Shown here piece by piece: positions 1 to 9,126 of a stretch of 64,000 bases of DNA; within the stretch, counting starts at the first letter, position 1, and each line of letters opens with the position of its first letter. The stretch lies in NCBI GenBank assembly GCA_964542475.1, contig CAZIUL010000010.1, positions 53,652 through 117,651 of the forward strand, in the 5' to 3' direction. A model generated the notes under the pieces. The model did not search any database. It was not told the DNA's origin and saw nothing but the letters and a program-made list of their open reading frames with translations. A program made the translations under genes and the position numbers. The stretch comes from CAZIUL01 sp964542475. GTDB taxonomy: Bacteria > Planctomycetota > B15-G4 > CAYZWU01.

Positions 1-1
1 T

Positions 2-562
2 AAAGGCCACAACGGGATGATAAAAGGAGAGTGGCTGAAAAAGAAGTGCAAGCGGACGGAGCTCTACAAAAAGACGCTCGGACTGATCGGTCTCGGCAGG
101 ATCGGGATCGAGGTTGCAAAGCGGGCCAAGGCGTTCGGCATGGAGGTCATCGCTTACGACGTCATCCGCGTCGAGCAGGACGCGGCCAGGTACGTGGACA
201 GCCTCGACGAGCTGCTTGCCTGCGCCGACTACATCTCGCTGCACACGCCGCTCACCGACGAGACAAAAGGCATGGTGAACAAGGATCTCATAGCGAAGAT
301 GAAGGACGGCGTCTACATCATCAACACAGGGCGAGGCAAGTGCGTGGTCGAAGAGGACGTGGCCGAGGCTCTCGAGAGCGGCAAGATCGCGGGTTATGGA
401 AACGATGTCTGGTACAGCGACCCGCCCGAGAGTTCGCCGCTCATCAACGCTTCAAACGCTGTTCTGTTGCCGCACATCGGCGCGAGCAGCGGGGAAAACC
501 TGCTTCGCATCGGCGACATCATCGTCGAAATCATCGGGGAGTTCTGCGAAAAAAACAAGTAA
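2..562 (+). CDS. serA: D-3-phosphoglycerate dehydrogenase-like protein, 5' end outside window
   Basis: The reading frame is open from base 2, so the start lies upstream of the window. What is present is the NAD-binding half of a D-2-hydroxyacid dehydrogenase: the Rossmann motif GLIGLGRIGIEVAKRA, the TGRGK segment, and the C-terminal LLPHIGASS signature containing the catalytic histidine. The protein stops soon after this domain, so it has no C-terminal ACT regulatory domain and belongs to the short type. With serC 61 bp downstream on the same strand it most likely makes 3-phosphohydroxypyruvate for serine synthesis. Other 2-hydroxyacid dehydrogenase specificities (glyoxylate, formate) cannot be excluded because the substrate-binding half is not visible. 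The family call is firm; the substrate rests on context. Confidence 0.85.
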   Translation, partial: KGHNGMIKGEWLKKKCKRTELYKKTLGLIGLGRIGIEVAKRAKAFGMEVIAYDVIRVEQDAARYVDSLDELLACADYISLHTPLTDETKGMVNKDLIAKMKDGVYIINTGRGKCVVEEDVAEALESGKIAGYGNDVWYSDPPESSPLINASNAVLLPHIGASSGENLLRIGDIIVEIIGEFCEKNK

Positions 563-623
563 CCGTCAGGATGCGGGGCCGCGACCCACGCGGCGCCGCT
601 CAACACAGATTGGAGATATAGTC

Positions 624-1706
624 ATGAGCAGCAACCGTATAATCAACTTCAACCCGGGACCGTCCGCGCTTCCGCTGCAGGTTCTCGAAAAGATCAAAGG
701 CGAGCTTCTCGATTACGACGGCACCGGCATGTCCGTCATGGAGTTAAGCCACCGCTCGAAGCAGTTCGACGCGATCATCAGCAGCACGCAGTCGCTGATC
801 AGGAAACACTTCGGCGTGGGCGACGAATACCACGTGCTTTTCATGGGCGCAGGCGCAAGCACACAGTTCGCGCTCATCCCAATGAACTTCATGGGCAGGG
901 AGCGCACCGCGGACTACATCAACACGGGCACCTGGGCAAAGAAGGCGATAAAGGAGGCCAAGATCATCGGCAGCCCCAACATCGCCGCGAGCACCGAGGA
1001 TGACAGCTTCACCCGCATCCCCGCACAGGAGGAGCTCAAGCTCTCCAAGGACGCCGCTTACGTGCACCTCACATCCAACAACACGATCGCGGGCACACAG
1101 TGGAAGAGCTTTCCGGATACGGGCGGCGTACCAATAGTGGTGGACATGTCATCCGACATCCTCTGCCGCAAGGTCGACATGTCCGGAATCGGCATGGTTT
1201 ACGCCGGAGCCCAGAAGAACCTGGGCCCATCAGGTGTGACCGTTGTTCTCATCAAAAAGGAGTTCCTGGCAACAGCGTGCGACGAGGGGCTTCCCACGAT
1301 GTTCAGGTACAACACGTTCGTGGAAAAGAACTCGCTTTTCAACACCCCGCCCACTTTTCCGATCTACGTTGTGAACAAGTACATGGAATGGATCGACGAG
1401 GTAGGCGGCATGGATGCCGTGGAAAAGAGAAACGAAAAGAAGGCCGGGGTTCTCTACGGGTTCATGGATGAAAACGCGGACTACTACCGAGGTACCACTG
1501 AAAAGGAAAGCCGCTCCGTCATGAACATCACGATGAGGCTGCCCACCGAGGAGCTCGAGGCGAAGTTCATCTCGGACGGGCTCGCCGCCGGTTTCGGGGG
1601 CCTCAAGGGCCACCGCTCCGTGGGCGGGATACGCGTGTCCATGTACAACGCCATCAGCGTCGAGGAGATCGAAAAGCTAGTGGAGTTCATGAAAAGCTTC
1701 ATGTAG
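624..1706 (+). CDS. serC: Phosphoserine aminotransferase
   Basis: A 360-residue class-V aminotransferase that converts 3-phosphohydroxypyruvate and glutamate to phosphoserine and 2-oxoglutarate with PLP. The N-terminal NFNPGPSALP motif is diagnostic. The PLP lysine is K198 in AGAQKNLGPSG, the same number as in E. coli SerC. The C-terminal GLKGHRSVGGIRVSMYNA block is the family's phosphate-binding end. The start at 624 is chosen because the family N-terminus begins there and a GGAGA lies just upstream; the open frame runs further 5' but overlaps serA. It follows the serA-like gene by 61 bp, so the two probably form an operon. Cytoplasmic. Confidence 0.96.
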   Translation: MSSNRIINFNPGPSALPLQVLEKIKGELLDYDGTGMSVMELSHRSKQFDAIISSTQSLIRKHFGVGDEYHVLFMGAGASTQFALIPMNFMGRERTADYINTGTWAKKAIKEAKIIGSPNIAASTEDDSFTRIPAQEELKLSKDAAYVHLTSNNTIAGTQWKSFPDTGGVPIVVDMSSDILCRKVDMSGIGMVYAGAQKNLGPSGVTVVLIKKEFLATACDEGLPTMFRYNTFVEKNSLFNTPPTFPIYVVNKYMEWIDEVGGMDAVEKRNEKKAGVLYGFMDENADYYRGTTEKESRSVMNITMRLPTEELEAKFISDGLAAGFGGLKGHRSVGGIRVSMYNAISVEEIEKLVEFMKSFM

Positions 1707-1796
1707 GTGCGACCGGCCGGCCAGCCATACAGGCCCTCCGTTCCAAAATCGCTGTCGATATAGAAATCGGCCGACATGCTCAAAAGGAGAAACGTC

Positions 1797-3122
1797 ATGT
1801 CAACGGTTATCCGGTTCATCCTTGTATGCTCGCTTTTCTGTTTCATAACAACATCGTACACATGCGCGAAAGAGGAAAAGTCAAAGCCCTTGAAAGCGCT
1901 TTTCATCCTGGGGGGCGAGTACCACTGCTACGAGCAGAACTCGAGGATCCTGGCGAAATCCCTATCCGAGAAGATGTCGATCGAATTCGATTTCGTGCGC
2001 ATCGACCGTCCGCCAAAGGGGAAGCCGAGGGCGGAGAAGGCCACCCTCCCGCCCAGGCAGGAGGTTCTCGAGGACAAGGGGCTTCGGAAAAAGTACGACC
2101 TCATCCTGGCGTACAACCAGGAGGACTTCACCAACCTCACGCACAAGCAGCGTGACGGGTACCTGCATTATGTGCGCTCCGGGGGGAGCTGGGTCGGGAT
2201 CCACTCGGCAGGGGATTTTTTGAAAGCCTGTCCCGACTACGTGCGCATGGTCGGCGGGAAGTTCAAGACACACCCGCCGTACCAGAAGCTGCACATCCAA
2301 AGAATGGACGGCAACCACTTCATTCTGGAGGGGATCGAGGACTTCGACACCATGGATGAGTTCTACCACATGACCGACTGTTCGCTGGAGGGCAAAAACA
2401 TCCTTCTCGCAGGAGTCAGCCCCATGGACGGCAAGACCCGGCCGGTCGCGTGGACAAGGCGCTACGGAAAAGGCAAGGTCTTCTACACAATCCTCGGACA
2501 CTCGGCCGAGTCGTTCCAGAACAAGGGGTTCGACAGGCTCCTGTACAGGGCCGTGCTTTGGGCGGTTGCGCCCGAGGTCGGTGTAAAAGGCGAGGACGGC
2601 TGGATCAACCTTTTCAACGGTGTGGACCTGGCAGGGTGGACACACTGCGGGCCGGGCAGGTTCGTGGTAGAGAACGGCGCGCTCAAGAGCGAGGGAGGCA
2701 TGGGGCTTCTGTGGTTCGATCGCCGAAGCTTTCGCGACTTCACACTATCGCTCGAGTACAAGACCGCGCGCAAGCAGGACAACTCGGGAATCTACGTGCG
2801 TTTCCCGGAGATGCCTGCCGACGAGTGGGAGCCGGTCCACGCGGGATACGAGATCCAGATCGGCGCCTCAGTCCCTGGCCTGCACAGCACCGGATCGGTC
2901 TACGGATTCGAGGGGCCAAAGAAGATCCCCGCAAAACCGGTGGGCGAGTGGAACTTGATGGAGATCACCGTGAAAGGGCAGCAGTACCGCGTGAGCCTCA
3001 ACAACGAGGAGATCACCGTGTACGACAAGGGCGACCGCGGCCGCGAGGGGTACGTCGGGCTCCAGAACCACGACGTAAACTCGATCCTGCGGTTCAGGAA
3101 CATCAAGGTGAAAGAGCTTTAA
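1797..3122 (+). CDS. Exported ThuA-like / DUF1080 (3-keto-disaccharide hydrolase) fusion protein
   Basis: A 441-residue exported protein. The start at 1797 has AAGGAG seven bases upstream; an in-frame ATG at 1776 precedes that Shine-Dalgarno and is unlikely. A hydrophobic N-terminal signal (VIRFILVCSLFCFITTSY) is followed by a ThuA-like class-I glutamine-amidotransferase fold at about residues 30-250 (GGEYHCYEQN, GSWVGIHSAGDF). A C-terminal LamG/concanavalin-like DUF1080 domain spans about 255-441 (GWINLFNGVDLAGW, DNSGIYVRFP, GEWN). DUF1080 members include hydrolases of 3-keto-glycosides made by Gfo/Idh/MocA oxidoreductases, and three of those lie in the next 8 kb, which suggests a periplasmic sugar-processing role. 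The stop overlaps the stop of the convergent transporter gene (shared TTAA). The exact substrate is unknown. Confidence 0.85.
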   Translation: MSTVIRFILVCSLFCFITTSYTCAKEEKSKPLKALFILGGEYHCYEQNSRILAKSLSEKMSIEFDFVRIDRPPKGKPRAEKATLPPRQEVLEDKGLRKKYDLILAYNQEDFTNLTHKQRDGYLHYVRSGGSWVGIHSAGDFLKACPDYVRMVGGKFKTHPPYQKLHIQRMDGNHFILEGIEDFDTMDEFYHMTDCSLEGKNILLAGVSPMDGKTRPVAWTRRYGKGKVFYTILGHSAESFQNKGFDRLLYRAVLWAVAPEVGVKGEDGWINLFNGVDLAGWTHCGPGRFVVENGALKSEGGMGLLWFDRRSFRDFTLSLEYKTARKQDNSGIYVRFPEMPADEWEPVHAGYEIQIGASVPGLHSTGSVYGFEGPKKIPAKPVGEWNLMEITVKGQQYRVSLNNEEITVYDKGDRGREGYVGLQNHDVNSILRFRNIKVKEL

Positions 3123-4321
3123 GAACTCTTCGCCCTATCCTTGAAAAACACTGCGAAAAGCAGCATGACCGCTCCGGCAAAGACCGCCGGGATCAGCCAG
3201 ACCATCCGCCAGTCGGTGGCGTCTTCCACAGTGTACCCGTTGAAGATCTTGCCGGAAACAAGTGCGCCGATGAACATTCCGAACCCGAGCGTCATCTGTA
3301 CTAAAAAGCCCTGTGCAGCGCCGCGGATCTCCTTCGGGGCCTTCTTGTCCACGTATATCTGGCCTGTGACGAAAAAGAAGTCGTAGCAGATCCCGTGCAG
3401 GATGATGCCTGCCATGATCATCCACGCGATCCCATCGCCAGCGGCACCCGCGAACAGCAGGTAACGCAGCACCCAGGCAAACATGCCCACGAGCAGCATC
3501 CGCTTGACTCCGAGGCGGATGAAAAAGAACGGCATGAGAAGCATGAACAGGACCTCGGACATCTGGCCGAACGACTGGTTGAACGCGGGATCCGAAAATC
3601 CTGAATCACCTAAAAATACCTGGGTATAGGCGTAGTAAGCCGCAAGCGGAATGCAGATCAGAACGGAGCTCGCGAGAAACACAAAAAAGGAGGGCTGCTT
3701 GAGAAGGACCAATGCGTCCAGGCAAAGAACCTCCCTGAGAGTCACCTTTTTGCCGCGCGCGGGCGGAGGCGTGTGCGGCAGGGTGAAGCTGTAAAGCCCC
3801 AGAAGCACTCCCGCGCAGCCCGCGATCTGAAGCGGGAGGCCTGTAAAATCCGCGTGAAGCCACTTGCTGACGACAATGTTCGCAACGATCCATCCGATGG
3901 TCCCGAACACACGGATCAGGGGGAACTGCTTCTCCTGGTTCGTCAGGTTGTGAAAGGCCAGCGTGTTGCTTAGCCCGAGCGTGGGCATGTAGAACAGCAT
4001 GTGTACCTGCAAAACCAGGATGAAGATGGTCTCGGATCCTGCCTCGCCTTCAGCGAAAAACGGCGCAACAAAGATAGCGGTTCCGCCCAGGATGTGCATT
4101 ACCCCGAGCACCTTCTCGGTTGCAAAAAAACGGTCCGCTATCATGCCCAGAAAGATCGGCGAAATCATGGCAGCGATGGGGCCGACCGTGTATGCCCAGT
4201 AGATCGCATCCCCCATGCCGATCTCTTTCATGTAGTTGCCCACAGTCACGCCCCACGCGCCCCACACGAAGAACTGGAGAAACATCATCACCGAAAGCCG
4301 GGCACTCACGTTTTTGTGCAT
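3119..4321 (-). CDS. MFS transporter, nucleoside:H+ symporter (NupG/XapB)-like
   Basis: A 400-residue inner-membrane protein with about twelve hydrophobic helices and the N-terminal pattern RLSVMMFLQFFVWGAWGVTVGNYM, shortened here as FFVWGAWGVT, that is typical of the nucleoside:proton symporter branch of the major facilitator superfamily. PVC-group and Bacteroidetes sugar clusters often carry this branch beside Gfo/Idh/MocA genes, where the substrate is probably a sugar derivative. The start at 4321 is preceded by AGGGGGT on the minus strand and gives the family N-terminus. Only 2 bp separate it from the upstream mono-haem membrane protein, so the two are probably co-transcribed. Its end is convergent with and overlaps the ThuA-DUF1080 gene. 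Substrate not determinable. Confidence 0.85.
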   Translation of the reverse strand: MHKNVSARLSVMMFLQFFVWGAWGVTVGNYMKEIGMGDAIYWAYTVGPIAAMISPIFLGMIADRFFATEKVLGVMHILGGTAIFVAPFFAEGEAGSETIFILVLQVHMLFYMPTLGLSNTLAFHNLTNQEKQFPLIRVFGTIGWIVANIVVSKWLHADFTGLPLQIAGCAGVLLGLYSFTLPHTPPPARGKKVTLREVLCLDALVLLKQPSFFVFLASSVLICIPLAAYYAYTQVFLGDSGFSDPAFNQSFGQMSEVLFMLLMPFFFIRLGVKRMLLVGMFAWVLRYLLFAGAAGDGIAWMIMAGIILHGICYDFFFVTGQIYVDKKAPKEIRGAAQGFLVQMTLGFGMFIGALVSGKIFNGYTVEDATDWRMVWLIPAVFAGAVMLLFAVFFKDRAKSS

Positions 4322-4323
4322 TT

Positions 4324-5133
4324 TCAAGACCCCCTGGTAAACGACCCGAACCAGGTCGAAAGAAAGGACAGGAAGAGCTGAAGCCCCACCAGCCCGCCGA
4401 ACAGCCCCCCGGACACAACGATGACACCGCAGAAACCCGCCCACTCGCGCGCGAGCCACCAGCTCCCGATGTCGGCGAGCAGAGCAATGAACACTAGCAT
4501 CACCACGGTGCGCTTGAACTTTACAGGCCATCCGGTGGCCAGGAACAGCAGGGAGGCAACGATCCCTATCAGCGGCATTGTCAAGGCGTGCGTGTGCGTG
4601 GAGGTGACGAGGATCGAGACCGGTACCGGATCAAGATTCTTGGAAAACGCCACCTTTTTCACATCGTCCCAGGAATCGAGCGGCACGCGCTCTCCGATGC
4701 CCCCCCCATCGCTCGCGTTCCTCGAGTGGCAGCCCAGGCAGTTGATCGCGATGATCTCCGCAGGCGCGAAATCCCCGAGCTCGATCGAGTCGTAGCTCTC
4801 GCTGATGCGGTTTCCCTTGAGCCACTTGATCAGGGCGTAGTACTCTTCTCTATACTCTTCTTCGTTCTCTTCTTGGCGCTCTTCGTCCAACGAGAGATGT
4901 TCTCCCATGGAGCCATGGAGCGCATCGAGCATGCGCGCGGGCTGGTTCACCCCGTGAAAGCTGCCCGTGATGTCATCCATGGAAAGAGCCTTCTGCTCGT
5001 CCTTGTTCCTGTAGTGACCGTGCATGTGGAAGACCGAGGCGGCCAGCCCGCCGGATATCACGAGTATGAGGCAGGTCACAGCGATCTTCAGGCACAGGCC
5101 GAGCCTGTGCAGGCGAATGTTATCAAGTTCCAT
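4324..5133 (-). CDS. Membrane protein with a single CxxCH c-type haem motif
   Basis: I do not recognise the family. The 269-residue protein has one N-terminal membrane segment (about residues 12-34), a roughly 140-residue probably periplasmic domain rich in Glu, and three or four C-terminal membrane segments (about 172-255). The periplasmic domain carries one haem c motif, NCLGCHSRN (C132-H136), and several histidines (HMHGH, HTHALT) that could supply an axial ligand. AAGGA lies nine bases upstream of the start. It sits 2 bp upstream of the MFS transporter and probably shares its mRNA. By topology it could pass electrons from a periplasmic sugar dehydrogenase to the membrane; that is inference from the oxidoreductase-rich context. 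Confidence 0.75.
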   Translation of the reverse strand: MELDNIRLHRLGLCLKIAVTCLILVISGGLAASVFHMHGHYRNKDEQKALSMDDITGSFHGVNQPARMLDALHGSMGEHLSLDEERQEENEEEYREEYYALIKWLKGNRISESYDSIELGDFAPAEIIAINCLGCHSRNASDGGGIGERVPLDSWDDVKKVAFSKNLDPVPVSILVTSTHTHALTMPLIGIVASLLFLATGWPVKFKRTVVMLVFIALLADIGSWWLAREWAGFCGVIVVSGGLFGGLVGLQLFLSFLSTWFGSFTRGS

Positions 5134-5218
5134 TAACCGTTTCCTTTATCGGGTTCGGGGCCGAGATTTCGATTTCGAAACGATTCGATTTCTTCTGCGG
5201 TGCCGACGGAGCAGCCGC

Positions 5219-5280
5219 CCCCCATTGTTCAATCGACATATTCCTTTTCTTCCGGAGGGCGGCACTCTGTTGCCGCCGCT
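5219..5280. repeat. Diverged third copy of the dispersed repeat found at 12.25 and 13.64 kb
   Basis: In the gap 5134-5307, the segment CCATTGTTCAA..CGA..ATTTCC..GGAGGGCGGCA.TCT.TTGCCGCC matches the left part of the 124-bp repeats at 12252 and 13636 with several substitutions. It contains the same GGCGGCA/TTGCCGCC hairpin. No coding potential is seen in the rest of the gap. Confidence 0.6.
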
Positions 5281-5307
5281 TCCCTGAACACCGAACACTC
5301 TCTTGCC

Positions 5308-6561
5308 CTATATTTCAAACCACTCGTCCTTCAGCTCGATCTTTTCGCCTTTCATCACCGCCTCGTGCGCCTTTATCGCGATCACAGCGGATTCCAGCCC
5401 CACAGTCGCGGGGCAGGCAGTGGCACTCTCCTTGTCCACGATCGCCGACAAGAAGTCCTCGACACCGTAGTAAAGAGGCGGATGGGGCAGGCCCACGCCC
5501 TCCTTGAGCTTTCCCTGCTTGGCGAGCTTTGTCGCGTCCGCTATCAGGGTGATGCCCTCTTCCTTGTGAAAGCTCTGCCGCACCGCGTAGACCTCCCACC
5601 CCTGGGTTGGCGCGTCAGCCTCCTTGAACATCCACCCGAGCGTGCCGATCAGCTTGATCGCTCCCATGTTTCCCACGAAAAGCTGGTACTCCCCGTTGAA
5701 GGAGCTGGCGAGCGAAGCGTCATACGTCATCCGCACGCCGTTCGGATAGGTAAGCGTGCACTGCACGGTATCCGGCACCTTTCGGCCGTCCCTGTACACC
5801 ATCACATCCCCCCATCCCTCCACGGAAAGGGGTCTCTTTTTAGTGAACCAGTTAACCGCATCGAATGAGTGAATCCCCATCTCGCCCGGAAGCCCTATTG
5901 AGACCTCCTCGTCGAGCGCCCAGTTCAGCTCCTTCTGGCGGACACTATCCCCGCCTGGAACCCTCCACGATGTTTTCTTGTTGTACTGCGCTCGAAGCTT
6001 GACCACATCCCGTATGGCTCCTGATCTCAAAAACGACCTTGCCAGATTGTAGATCGGGTTGGCTCGTAGCTGGAGCCCCACGTGAAAGATCCCTTTCGCG
6101 CCCGATGCCGCCGCTGCGATCTTTTTCGCGTCCTCAACAGTCGTTGCCATGGGCGCTTCGCAGTACAGGTTCAGGCCCGCGCCCAGCACCTCCGTGGCAA
6201 TCGCTGTGTGCAGGTGAGAGGGCGTTGCCAGGAACACCGCCCTGATGCCCTTTTCCTTCTCCAGAAGAGAGCGGTGATCCTTGTAAGGTGCTGCTTCGGG
6301 CGCACGGCGGCCCGCGGAGCTCAGGCGCCGGTCATCCACATCGCAGATCGCTTTTGTCTCGACAAAGTCAAATTTACCGAGCTCGGCAAGCAGGTGACGG
6401 CCCTGCCTGCCGATCCCGATGACAGCCACAGGAAGCGGATCCGCGCCAGCAAACGACCTTGCGATGCCGGATGCCCCCGGCGCGAGAGCGATAGCGGAAA
6501 CCATGCCCGCGCCCATCTTGACAAAGTCCCTGCGGTCGAGATCACTATCTTTCATCATCAT
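5308..6561 (-). CDS. Gfo/Idh/MocA family oxidoreductase with exported-type N-terminus, variant EAP motif
   Basis: About 417 residues. The N-terminus LDRRDFVKMGAG resembles a twin-arginine signal, followed by a hydrophobic stretch (MVSAIALAPGA). The NAD(P) Rossmann motif is VIGIGRQGRHLL. The motif that is normally EKP reads CEAPMA here, so the usual catalytic lysine is replaced by alanine. The downstream MGIHSFDAVNW histidine is kept. The start is uncertain: a run of six near-contiguous ATG/ATA codons follows an AGGAGG. ATG 6570 overlaps the apbE stop (ATGA) and has no spacing, while ATG 6561 has a nine-base spacing and is preferred. It probably works with the neighbouring sugar oxidoreductases. 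The lysine loss may mean altered chemistry or a non-catalytic partner. Confidence 0.85.
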   Translation of the reverse strand: MMMKDSDLDRRDFVKMGAGMVSAIALAPGASGIARSFAGADPLPVAVIGIGRQGRHLLAELGKFDFVETKAICDVDDRRLSSAGRRAPEAAPYKDHRSLLEKEKGIRAVFLATPSHLHTAIATEVLGAGLNLYCEAPMATTVEDAKKIAAAASGAKGIFHVGLQLRANPIYNLARSFLRSGAIRDVVKLRAQYNKKTSWRVPGGDSVRQKELNWALDEEVSIGLPGEMGIHSFDAVNWFTKKRPLSVEGWGDVMVYRDGRKVPDTVQCTLTYPNGVRMTYDASLASSFNGEYQLFVGNMGAIKLIGTLGWMFKEADAPTQGWEVYAVRQSFHKEEGITLIADATKLAKQGKLKEGVGLPHPPLYYGVEDFLSAIVDKESATACPATVGLESAVIAIKAHEAVMKGEKIELKDEWFEI

Positions 6562-6566
6562 TATCA

Positions 6567-7574
6567 TCATCCTCCTGTGGGTAGATCGGGCTCCTCTCGG
6601 CCCGGTTCTGTATAAAGACCCGGCTTGCCGCCCCTCACTTCGCAGGCGTAACCGTCTCCATCCTCGGTGCACAAAAGCGCTGCCATGCACCCGGCTTTGT
6701 CGGCAAGCTCTTCGAACCTGTCAAGACCCGCCACCAGCATCGCGCTCGACCATGCATCGGCGAGCACGGCTTTATTGCTCACCACGGCTGTAAGCGCGGC
6801 TCCTTGTGCGGGCTCCCCGGTGCGGGGATCCATGACATGCCCGATGGTTACACCGTCTTGCACGAAAGAGCGGCCGTGGGGAGCGGACACCGACAAAGCG
6901 CATCCGTCGAGTTCAACAGTCTTGAGAACCCCGCCGGCCCCTGCAGGGCTCCTCACGGCAACCCTCCACCCCCGCCCGTCCGGCATCGATCCGAACGCGG
7001 CAACGGTGCTGGTTCCGCCGTGGATCAGGGCGGCCTCCACCCCTGCCTCTTGCAGGACCGCACACGCCCTGTCCAGGGCAAAGCCCTTTGCAACGGCTCC
7101 GAAATCGAGATGCATTCCCGGTTTTGCAAACCTGACCGTTAGCTTACGCTCATCGAGATCGAGAAGTTCAAATCCCACGACCTCCTTTTCATCCTTCGGA
7201 ACGAGTGCCGCATTGCCTACATCGTCAGGCGCATCGCCGCGAAAACCCCAGGCTCGCATCAGCGGCCCCACGGTCACGTCAAAAGCCCCCCCGCTTTTTG
7301 AGCTCACCTCGCGGCAAAGAACAAAGAGATCGAACAGGTCGGGATCGACCGGTACCGGCTTGGAAAACGCCCGTCGGTTCAGGTACGAAAGAAAGCTGTG
7401 CCGCACGAACAGATCCAGCATGGAATCGAGCTGTTCGATCTCGCCCAGCGCCGCTTCTCCGGCGGAACGAAGCTCCGTTTCATTTCCACCGACGAGCATT
7501 GCTTCGAACCGCGTGCCCATGGCGTAGGCTGCCAGACGCAGCACATGATGCTCTTGGCAATGCTTCGGGCTCAA
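6567..7574 (-). CDS. apbE: FAD:protein FMN transferase (ApbE), apparently cytosolic
   Basis: A 335-residue ApbE family protein. Visible motifs are YAMGTRFEAML near the N-terminus, GGAFDVTVGPLMRAWGF, the FAD-site LDFGAVAKGFALDRA, and the hallmark HVMDPRTGEPA with the downstream SSAMLVAGLD helix. ApbE uses FAD to attach FMN covalently to a Ser/Thr of partner flavoproteins. Most bacterial ApbEs are exported lipoproteins; this one starts MSPKHCQEHHVLRL with no signal peptide, which points to a cytoplasmic target or to export by other means. It is translationally coupled to the downstream Gfo/Idh/MocA gene. No obvious FMN-acceptor domain is seen within the window, so its client is unknown. Confidence 0.92.
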   Translation of the reverse strand: MSPKHCQEHHVLRLAAYAMGTRFEAMLVGGNETELRSAGEAALGEIEQLDSMLDLFVRHSFLSYLNRRAFSKPVPVDPDLFDLFVLCREVSSKSGGAFDVTVGPLMRAWGFRGDAPDDVGNAALVPKDEKEVVGFELLDLDERKLTVRFAKPGMHLDFGAVAKGFALDRACAVLQEAGVEAALIHGGTSTVAAFGSMPDGRGWRVAVRSPAGAGGVLKTVELDGCALSVSAPHGRSFVQDGVTIGHVMDPRTGEPAQGAALTAVVSNKAVLADAWSSAMLVAGLDRFEELADKAGCMAALLCTEDGDGYACEVRGGKPGLYTEPGREEPDLPTGG

Positions 7575-7664
7575 ACGATCGCTCCTCCCGTGTCAGTTCG
7601 GGCGGTTTTACTTTACAGACCATCCATCGGTCCGGGCACGCGGTGACAAAGCCGTCTAAACCGT

Positions 7665-8984
7665 CTAGATCGCCCGCGCGGTCCAGTTCACCGGATCGAA
7701 ATCAAAAGCGCTCCCTTCCCACATCGAGCGGGTGGCAAGATCAACGATTACCATAACCTTTGCAGCGTGCTTCACAGGTGACACAGGCTCGTTTCTCGTG
7801 CGCACGCAGTCCAGGAAATCGGAGCGTATCGCGTTGTGAGGATCCATGCCCTCGAACCTCTCCCTGGCCTCGTCCACCTCGTCCACAAAAAGCGCTTCGG
7901 GGCGCATGATCATGTCTGAGGAGCTCAAGTAGATCGTGCCCTTGTGCCCGCGGATCATCGGCTCGATGCCCTGCTCGTTGCACGTTGAGCCCGCAACGAT
8001 CATGGTGTGCCCTTTTTCGAACTGCGCGGTGATGTTTACCTGGTCGTGGTTCTCCATGGCCTTGTCTATGTAGTGCCCGCCGGTCGCGGTCACCCTGACA
8101 GGCCATCCCGCGTCCACAGCCATCATCAGCGGAGTCATCATGTGAACCAGAAGATCGCCGATGATGCCGGTGGAGAACTTCTTGTACCTTCGCCAGCGGA
8201 AGTAGACCTGGGGATTCCAGGGCTGGAGCCCGAGAGGGCCGCACCACGCTTCCCAGTCGAGCGCGGGCCCGGGCACGATGTCCGGATCGATCCCGTAGTA
8301 GAGCCACTCGCCGTCCCTGGAGTTTCTACAGTAAGATGTCTGGCTGAAGGTCGGATGGCCAATCCCGCCGTCAGCGATCAGCTTTTGGGCAGCCACGTAC
8401 CTGGGATAGGTCATGTACTGGGTGCCCACCTGCACGAAGTTCTTGCTCTTCATGCTGGCCCGGTAAAGCCTGAACGATTCGTCGAGCCTCAGGGTCATCG
8501 GCTTTTCAACGTACACATCCTTGCCTGCATCGAGCGCATCGATCGCCATCTGTGCGTGCCAGTGCTCGGGCGATGCGATGAGTACACAGTCGATTCCCTT
8601 GTCATCGAGAAGCTCTCTGTAGTTCTTGTACGCCTTGACCTCGCAGCCCTGCCTTTCCGCACAGGCCGCCTGATTGCTTTCGAGTTTGGGAACCGCCACA
8701 TCACACACAGCAGTGATCCTCACGTTCTCAATCCCTTTTTCAGCCAACCCCATGAAAGCGCGAAGGTGCGCGCTGCCCATGCCGCCGGTGCCGATCAGCC
8801 CGAGGTTCACTCTTTCGTTCGGACCTCCGGGGGCTTTTTTGATTTCGCCGCCCTCCTGGGCCCGGGCTTTTGAGCCAACCGCGTAGGAACCCATCATTGC
8901 ACCCGCTGCTGTCGCGGCCGTGGATTTGAAAAAATCGCGGCGGGTTTTTCCGCCGGAACCAATGTTCTTTTTACATTCCTTCAT
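7665..8984 (-). CDS. Tat-exported Gfo/Idh/MocA family oxidoreductase
   Basis: A 439-residue NAD(P)-dependent sugar dehydrogenase-like protein. A clear twin-arginine signal (TRRDFFKSTAATAAGAMMG, residues 14-32) ends near SKARAQ. The Rossmann motif is LIGTGGMGSAHLRA, the catalytic lysine motif VEKPMT is intact, and the DLLVHMM segment supplies the usual histidine. This lineage is abundant in Planctomycetes, Lentisphaerota and Bacteroidetes, where exported members oxidise glycosides at C3 or process other sugars. GAGG lies six bases before the ATG. It is the first gene of the minus-strand group 8984-5308 and is divergent from the Gfo/Idh/MocA gene at 9194. Substrate unknown. Confidence 0.92.
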   Translation of the reverse strand: MKECKKNIGSGGKTRRDFFKSTAATAAGAMMGSYAVGSKARAQEGGEIKKAPGGPNERVNLGLIGTGGMGSAHLRAFMGLAEKGIENVRITAVCDVAVPKLESNQAACAERQGCEVKAYKNYRELLDDKGIDCVLIASPEHWHAQMAIDALDAGKDVYVEKPMTLRLDESFRLYRASMKSKNFVQVGTQYMTYPRYVAAQKLIADGGIGHPTFSQTSYCRNSRDGEWLYYGIDPDIVPGPALDWEAWCGPLGLQPWNPQVYFRWRRYKKFSTGIIGDLLVHMMTPLMMAVDAGWPVRVTATGGHYIDKAMENHDQVNITAQFEKGHTMIVAGSTCNEQGIEPMIRGHKGTIYLSSSDMIMRPEALFVDEVDEARERFEGMDPHNAIRSDFLDCVRTRNEPVSPVKHAAKVMVIVDLATRSMWEGSAFDFDPVNWTARAI

Positions 8985-9126
8985 TTCATACCTCGCTTTT
9001 CAAGCATGACAAATACGACAACAGAGCCGCTCGAATCCGGGCACACAGATGCAGGGCATCCGCCCAAAAGATTATTTATATGAAAAAGAAAATCTCGTGT
9101 CAAACACGCAGTACAGAGGCCGGCCC

